DNA of 12,530 bases from Desulfuromusa sp. (GTDB lineage: Bacteria; Desulfobacterota; Desulfuromonadia; Desulfuromonadales; Geopsychrobacteraceae). The notes beneath the pieces are model-generated. The model was given only the letters and a program-made list of their open reading frames with translations. It was not told the DNA's origin and ran no database searches. Positions 8,219 to 12,530 of the stretch are shown in pieces (the stretch's first letter is position 1; each line of letters begins with the position of its first letter). The position numbers and the translations under genes are program-made. Location of the stretch: contig JAOZOH010000083.1 in NCBI GenBank assembly GCA_029933365.1, forward strand, positions 1-12,530, given 5' to 3'.

Positions 8219-9535
8219 TCAAGAACGATATCGAAGCAAACTGATGCTTTCACAATGGTGTGTCTGCGGAAACATATCAAACGGTTGACTTGATACTAAT
8301 TCATAACCACCAGTTATCAGCAAATTTAAATCCCGTGCCAGAGTTTGCGGATCACAAGATACATAAACAACTTTTCCCACTGGCGTTTCTAGCAACTCCC
8401 CCATTGTGGCAGCCGCACCGCTACGTGGCGGATCAAGCACCAATAAATCTATGCGCTGCTGTCGCAGAAAGAAGGTTAATGCCCCTTCTGCCGGTCGGTT
8501 ATAAAACTCAACATTAGCAATCTTATTCAGTTGCCCATTTACCCGAGCCATTTTGATCGAAAGGGGTGATTCTTCAATTCCGATAACATGCTTAGCTCGC
8601 CGGGCCAAAGGGAGGGAAAAGTTTCCCATTCCACAGTAGAGATCCAGAATCTGCTCACCACCTGTCAAATTTGCCAAGCTCAATACGGTATCAACCAGAG
8701 CGCGGTTTTGCTGTAAATTAATCTGAGCAAAACCACTTGTTGCATAGTGTAATGCAAGCGGTGGCTGGTCGACAGAGATCTGTAAAACCCCATCCCCCTG
8801 AATGTTGACCAACTGTTCATGAGCGGCAGTTTGAATGAGCACATCTGCTGCATTTTTTTTTGAGCTTAAAAACTCTGCAAGAGACAGATAGTCACTGTCC
8901 GAATAATGGACAACTATTGAGCACTTTCCACTGTCATCGACAGCCAGATCAATCTGTGGGATGTGGTAAGCGTAAGGAGTGCCATTGAACATATTGCGCA
9001 CCTGGACTAAAAGGTTATTCAATTCAGGGGCAATAATTGGACAGTGATCAACAGAGACTACAAAGTGGCTTTTGGGACGATAAAAACCAGTAGTAAACCC
9101 AGCGTCTGTATGACAACATTTAATCTGCACCCGACTCCGATAATTCCACTCAGTGGGCGCGGGGACAATCGCTAATATTTTATCCGGATCACTATTACAC
9201 TGTCGGTGCAGGGATTCACGGAAAAGCGACTCTTTCCAACGCAACTGTTCCGCGTAAGGAAGGTGCTGCCACTGACATCCGCCACAATCTCCAGCAACCG
9301 GACATTTTGGTGTTTGACGCACTGGAGCAGGTTCTAATATTTCAACAATTTCAGCTTCCAGAAAATTCTTCTTCGATTTTATAACTCGGCAACTCACTGT
9401 GTCACCAACAGCGGCATGGGAAATAAAAACCACCTGTCCCTGATGGCGTGCCAATCCCGCACCACCATTCACCATAGTCTCAACGGTCAATGGTGAAATG
9501 ATTTCAGCAACCCGGGGGCGAGCCTGCGGCAACAA
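8219..9535 (-). CDS. rlmD: 23S rRNA (uracil-5-)-methyltransferase, RlmD/RumA-like
   Basis: The 438-residue protein belongs to the SAM-dependent RNA m5U methyltransferases with an N-terminal TRAM domain and an iron-sulfur cluster. The TRAM domain covers about 12-70. Cluster ligands are Cys78, Cys84, Cys87 (CPVAGDCGGC) and Cys165 (DHCP). The methyltransferase domain shows LDLYCGMGNF (298-306) for SAM binding, FAQINLQQN (269-277), LDPPRSGA (367-374), the nucleophile Cys394 in SCDP and the likely general base Glu429 in HCES. The iron-sulfur motif favours RlmD (23S U1939 in E. coli) over TrmA, but RlmC-like or dual specificity cannot be excluded. It starts at TTG, two bases after the decarboxylase stop, with no clear ribosome site. 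An in-frame TAG three codons upstream rules out a longer N-terminus, so translation is probably coupled to the upstream gene. A later ATG (residue 21) would cut into TRAM. Confidence 0.88.
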   Translation of the reverse strand: MLPQARPRVAEIISPLTVETMVNGGAGLARHQGQVVFISHAAVGDTVSCRVIKSKKNFLEAEIVEILEPAPVRQTPKCPVAGDCGGCQWQHLPYAEQLRWKESLFRESLHRQCNSDPDKILAIVPAPTEWNYRSRVQIKCCHTDAGFTTGFYRPKSHFVVSVDHCPIIAPELNNLLVQVRNMFNGTPYAYHIPQIDLAVDDSGKCSIVVHYSDSDYLSLAEFLSSKKNAADVLIQTAAHEQLVNIQGDGVLQISVDQPPLALHYATSGFAQINLQQNRALVDTVLSLANLTGGEQILDLYCGMGNFSLPLARRAKHVIGIEESPLSIKMARVNGQLNKIANVEFYNRPAEGALTFFLRQQRIDLLVLDPPRSGAAATMGELLETPVGKVVYVSCDPQTLARDLNLLITGGYELVSSQPFDMFPQTHHCESISLLRYRS

Positions 9536-9537
9536 AT

Positions 9538-10812
9538 TCAGCTACTCGCCGGATCGGCCACAAACCGATCTGCTGCAAAATTCAAAGTAGCAAAATAATC
9601 ATCAAGGGTCTCTTCCCGCCGGATCAATTCCACCGACCCATCCGCACGCAGCAACAACTCCTTGGGGCGTAATTTAGCGTTATATTGAAATCCCATGGCA
9701 TGACCATGCGCACCAGTATCGTGAATGACCAGAATATCACCCTCGTCAATCTGCGGTAGTTCACGTTGAACCGCAAATTTATCATTATTTTCACACAGAG
9801 ATCCTGACACATCATAGACCTGATCTTTTGCGGCGTTCTCCTTGCCAATCACATCGATATGATGATAAGCGCCATACAGAGCGGGACGCATCAGCGCTGA
9901 CATGCAGGCATCCACACCGATATATTTGCGATAAATATCTTTATGATTGATTGCAGATGTCATCAGGCAGCCATGCGGGCCGGTCATAAAACGACCACTT
10001 TCCATATACATACGTGGGACATATCCATGTTTCTTCCGAAAATCATTAAATAGTGTTTCAATTTCAGCAGCCAGCGAAACGATATCAAGCGGCTCCTGAT
10101 CAGGTTCATATGGGATACCGAACCCACCACCAATATTGACAAATTCAAACTTGATTCCCAATTCAGATTCAACCATTTCTGCAATGTCCAGAACCATCCT
10201 GGCAGTTTCAACCATGTAGCTGTAATCCAACTCATTCGATGCGACCATAGTATGCAGACCAAACCGCTTTGCCCCACGCTGCTGGGCCAAACGGTAGGCA
10301 TCGACGACCTGCTCATGACTGAGCCCATATTTAGCCTCAACGGGATTGCCGATAATCACATTGCCGGTACGACGTGGCCCGGGATTGTAGCGAAAGCAGA
10401 TCAGTTCAGGAAATTCCGGGACTTTTTCGATCAATGAGATATCATCCAGATTAAGGACACAGCCACCCTCTTCCGCCGCAATTTTAAATTCATTCTGATC
10501 GGTATTATTTGAGGTAAACATGATCTCTTCACCCCGTGCGCCGATTTGACGGCTCAACTGAAGTTCTCCGATTGAACTACAATCGAAACCAAATCCCATA
10601 TCGAACATCAATTCTAAAATACGTGGATTGGGTAATGCTTTAACTGCGTAGTATTCACGAAAACCCTCAACACCCGAAAAGAGTTTTTTAAGTTGTTCTC
10701 CCGTCTCACGGATCCCAACCTCATCATAAACATGAAATGGGGTCCCATAATGTTCGACCAACTGTTCAGCAATGGGAAAAAGACGACTTTTAAAGCTTTG
10801 TGACATTGGCAT
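9538..10812 (-). CDS. lysA: Diaminopimelate decarboxylase-like PLP enzyme (fold III)
   Basis: The 424-residue protein is an alanine-racemase-fold (group IV) decarboxylase most like LysA, which converts meso-diaminopimelate to L-lysine in the cytoplasm. Lys58 in YYAVKALPNP should form the PLP Schiff base. His187 in GLHTM should stack on the cofactor. The phosphate loop GGGFG is at 228-232. ESGR (271-274) replaces the EPGR usual in LysA. Cys340 and Glu341 in GSLCEN match the catalytic CES-type motif, and DTGAHGHAM (365-373) matches the C-terminal DxGAY block. The changes at EPGR, CES and GAY suggest a divergent LysA or another substrate; carboxynorspermidine or related decarboxylases are alternatives. 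No dap genes are adjacent. The ATG at 10812 has an AGGAG site at 10820-10824, so it is preferred over the ATG two codons later. It lies 18 nt after lrp and 2 nt before rlmD, in one likely operon. Confidence 0.78.
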   Translation of the reverse strand: MPMSQSFKSRLFPIAEQLVEHYGTPFHVYDEVGIRETGEQLKKLFSGVEGFREYYAVKALPNPRILELMFDMGFGFDCSSIGELQLSRQIGARGEEIMFTSNNTDQNEFKIAAEEGGCVLNLDDISLIEKVPEFPELICFRYNPGPRRTGNVIIGNPVEAKYGLSHEQVVDAYRLAQQRGAKRFGLHTMVASNELDYSYMVETARMVLDIAEMVESELGIKFEFVNIGGGFGIPYEPDQEPLDIVSLAAEIETLFNDFRKKHGYVPRMYMESGRFMTGPHGCLMTSAINHKDIYRKYIGVDACMSALMRPALYGAYHHIDVIGKENAAKDQVYDVSGSLCENNDKFAVQRELPQIDEGDILVIHDTGAHGHAMGFQYNAKLRPKELLLRADGSVELIRREETLDDYFATLNFAADRFVADPASS

Positions 10813-10830
10813 GGTATAGCTCCTGAAAAT

Positions 10831-11307
10831 TTATAATGGAAAATGATTTAGATTTATTTTTCTTGTCTCTTTGATTGTGTTTAATACGATACTGGTTTTC
10901 GTCTGTTGAACTCCCTTGAGGGAGCAAATTTCATCAGCGATAACACGTCCCAATTCAGCATTATCTGCAACTCGCAACTTCAGTAAATAGCCATCTTCAC
11001 CGGCAACTTGATGAACATCCTGCACCCCTGTCACTGCAGATAATTCGATAGCAAGATGAGATTGACAGGAAGATTGGACACTCACCTGCACAAAGGCCAT
11101 CAGTCCCTGATTGAAAGGTTGTGGATTTAAACGAACTTCATAACCCTCAATAATGCCACGATCTTCAAGTTTGCGAATTCGCTCCAAAACAGCCGAGGGA
11201 GCCATGCCGACCTGACGGGCCACTTCAGCATTTGGTATTCGCGCTTTTTCCTGAAGTATCAAAAGTATTTGATGATCAATATCGTCGATTATTCTCTTCA
11301 ATTCCAT
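10831..11307 (-). CDS. Lrp/AsnC-family transcriptional regulator
   Basis: The protein has the standard two-part Lrp/AsnC layout: a helix-turn-helix domain (start IDDIDHQILLILQEKARI, recognition region about 26-53 with NAEVARQVGM and VLERIRKLEDRGII) and a C-terminal RAM domain (about 70-145) that binds amino acids and drives octamer formation. I chose the ATG at 11307, giving 158 residues, because family members begin just before the LDxxD helix. An in-frame TTG at 11343 would add 12 residues with no family counterpart; neither start has a good ribosome site. Lying 18 nt upstream of the LysA-like gene in the same direction, it probably regulates this operon in response to lysine or another amino acid, and possibly itself. 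That is inference from context. Confidence 0.9.
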   Translation of the reverse strand: MELKRIIDDIDHQILLILQEKARIPNAEVARQVGMAPSAVLERIRKLEDRGIIEGYEVRLNPQPFNQGLMAFVQVSVQSSCQSHLAIELSAVTGVQDVHQVAGEDGYLLKLRVADNAELGRVIADEICSLKGVQQTKTSIVLNTIKETRKINLNHFPL

Positions 11308-11332
11308 AAACAGAGAATAATCTTCTTTTTGC

Positions 11333-11342
11333 TGACATGTCA
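11333..11342. promoter_or_regulatory. Perfect 10-bp palindrome at the 5' end of lrp
   Basis: TGACATGTCA is a perfect palindrome about 26 bp upstream of the lrp ATG, with CCATATGG, another perfect palindrome, at 11345-11352. Autoregulation is common for Lrp-family genes, so these could be operator half-sites. Short palindromes occur by chance, and no convincing -35/-10 pair was found beside them. Confidence 0.25.
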
Positions 11343-11451
11343 ACCCATATGGTCATATTTTTTTTCGGTCCATTGAGGAGCAATAAACATAAATAGAAAT
11401 GAGGAGGAGGAGGATAAAAGACAGGAAGAAAAATAATGAGAACAGCCAGAG

Positions 11452-12432
11452 CTACACGAAACCTAGGACCTTGGAAATAAGATAACCAGAGTAGCCAAAG
11501 TAAATAGTCAGAAGAAGAAGCCCCTCCACCCGTGAGATTTGTTTTTTCCCATCAGAACCAGCTCGAACCAAAAATAAGGCTAAAGTGAGGAGCCCCATCA
11601 GCAGGCAATCTCGATAAAGGACTTCTGGGTTAATAGACAAGGGACTGATTACGCCAGCGATTCCCACAACGGCCAAAGTATTAAACAAATTAGAACCGAT
11701 AACATTGCCAATAGCCAGATCGTGCTCTCCTTTTCGAATTGCAGTTAAAGAAGAAGCAAGTTCTGGCAGAGAGGTTCCTATTGCAACCACAGTCAACCCA
11801 ATAATCAGGTCACTGACCCCAAATCCGCGGGCGATCTCAACTGCACCCCAAACCAGGATCCGAGAGCTGACAATCAGGAAAGACATGCCAACCAGAAGCC
11901 AGATTAATGCAGCCCTGAGCGACAGAGGATGTTCTTCCAGCATATCATCGACACTATGGGCTAAACTATCCTGCCGTTGCCGGAGCCCCTGCCCGATCGA
12001 CCATCCCATAATAATTATAAAAACAAATATCAGCACCCAGGCATCAAGTCGGCTCAGATAAAGATCTAGCAGCAAAGCCGCACCCAGAAGCGTCACCGCC
12101 AGTAAGACTGGAAGTTCTTTACGCAACACCCCAGAAGTTACGGTTATTGGACTGATCAGTGCTGTCAACCCCAAAATCAGAGCGATATTGGCGATATTTG
12201 AACCATAAGCGTTTCCCAGAGCCAGCCCGGGATTGCCCTGTGCCGCAGAAAATGCGGAAACAACCATTTCCGGCGCAGATGTCCCAAAGCCGATCACCAC
12301 CATTCCAATTAGCAGTGGTGGCATTCCAGCATACCGAGCTGTGGCTGCAGCTCCCGTAATAAAACGGTCAGCACTCCAGACCAACAAAATCAACCCACAA
12401 ATAAGTGCAATAGCGGGCAAGGTTAGTGACAT
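11452..12432 (-). CDS. CaCA-family Na+(K+)/Ca2+-type cation antiporter (YrbG-like)
   Basis: This 326-residue inner-membrane protein has the hallmark inverted repeat of the Ca2+/cation antiporter superfamily. The alpha-1 repeat (about 41-89) contains GFGTSAPE (48-55) and GNAYGSNIANI; the alpha-2 repeat (about 209-257) contains AIGTSLPE (217-224) and GNVIGSNLFNT. Glu55 and Glu224 are the expected ion-binding carboxylates. The two hydrophobic halves, about ten membrane segments in total, are joined by a polar loop at about 150-170 with the acidic stretch SVDDMLEEHP. Family members exchange Na+, K+ or H+ for Ca2+; the ions used here cannot be read. Length is typical of YrbG and archaeal NCX proteins. 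The ATG at 12432 has only a weak AGG-containing ribosome site. A 144-nt gap separates it from lrp, so it is probably not part of the lrp-lysA-rlmD operon. Confidence 0.92.
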   Translation of the reverse strand: MSLTLPAIALICGLILLVWSADRFITGAAATARYAGMPPLLIGMVVIGFGTSAPEMVVSAFSAAQGNPGLALGNAYGSNIANIALILGLTALISPITVTSGVLRKELPVLLAVTLLGAALLLDLYLSRLDAWVLIFVFIIIMGWSIGQGLRQRQDSLAHSVDDMLEEHPLSLRAALIWLLVGMSFLIVSSRILVWGAVEIARGFGVSDLIIGLTVVAIGTSLPELASSLTAIRKGEHDLAIGNVIGSNLFNTLAVVGIAGVISPLSINPEVLYRDCLLMGLLTLALFLVRAGSDGKKQISRVEGLLLLTIYFGYSGYLISKVLGFV

Positions 12433-12470
12433 AGGGAACCTGTAATATTAAGTAGGATAAAAATAATCTG

Positions 12471-12530
12471 GGGACAGGAGCCTGTAAAATAAATTGTGTA
12501 AATGGTCATAGTTGGTTACAACCCGTAACC
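12471..12530 (+). mobile_element. Possible end of an insertion sequence cut by the window edge
   Basis: Upstream of the antiporter gene the sequence changes character. A GGGACAGGAGCCTGT block contains a perfect ACAGG-AG-CCTGT dyad (12474-12485). It leads into CTGTAAAATAAATTGTGTAA, which resembles the TGTAAA...TGTGTAA style of IS256-group terminal inverted repeats. A second small hairpin, GGTTAC-N5-GTAACC, ends exactly at the window edge (12514-12530). No transposase is visible because the window stops here. The assignment is a recollection of repeat style, not a match; a REP-type unit is the main alternative because it shares the GGGACAG core seen at 3308 and 3389. Confidence 0.35.

Noticed and set aside
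11352..11383. Sigma-70 promoter for lrp (TTGCTC and TATGAC on the minus strand)
   Set aside because: The spacer is 20 bp, too long for a standard promoter, so it was not listed.

Overview
The window reads as ordinary chromosomal, mostly housekeeping DNA from an anaerobic Gram-negative bacterium. The best guess is the Desulfuromonadota (a Desulfuromonas/Pelobacter/Geobacter-like lineage). That guess rests on moderate GC, a malic enzyme fused to a phosphotransacetylase-like domain, a glnB-glnA operon behind a sigma-54 promoter, and short fold-back dispersed repeats between genes. It is inference from general knowledge, not a database match.

Layout, left to right. A YfcE-type phosphoesterase (minus strand) diverges from maeB (plus) across a 357-nt AT-rich spacer rich in palindromes. 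maeB ends in a clear intrinsic terminator. Next comes an intergenic pair of REP-like hairpins, then thrC (plus) and an MscS-family mechanosensitive channel (plus). mscS converges on glnA (minus) across a bidirectional terminator. Upstream of glnA lies glnB (PII), preceded by a well-formed sigma-54 promoter and an operator-like dyad. Two related copies of a roughly 122-nt palindromic repeat sit in direct orientation on either side of glnB-glnA. Further right, all on the minus strand and transcribed leftward, are a CaCA-family cation antiporter, an Lrp/AsnC regulator, a diaminopimelate-decarboxylase-like PLP enzyme and an RlmD-like 23S rRNA uracil-5-methyltransferase. The last three are tightly packed and probably form one transcript.

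How the genes work together. MaeB converts malate to pyruvate and NAD(P)H. GlnB and GlnA carry ammonium assimilation and its 2-oxoglutarate/glutamine sensing; the PII uridylylation tyrosine and the GlnA adenylylation tyrosine are both present. ThrC and the LysA-like enzyme belong to aspartate-family amino-acid synthesis, and the adjacent Lrp protein is the natural candidate regulator of the latter. MscS and the CaCA exchanger deal with osmotic and ionic stress.

I found no phage, CRISPR, toxin-antitoxin or defence system. All main genes look intact. The less ordinary content is non-coding: the two long fold-back repeats around glnBA, the inverted pair of REP-like hairpins between maeB and thrC, the sigma-54/dyad control region, and a possible insertion-sequence end at the right edge.
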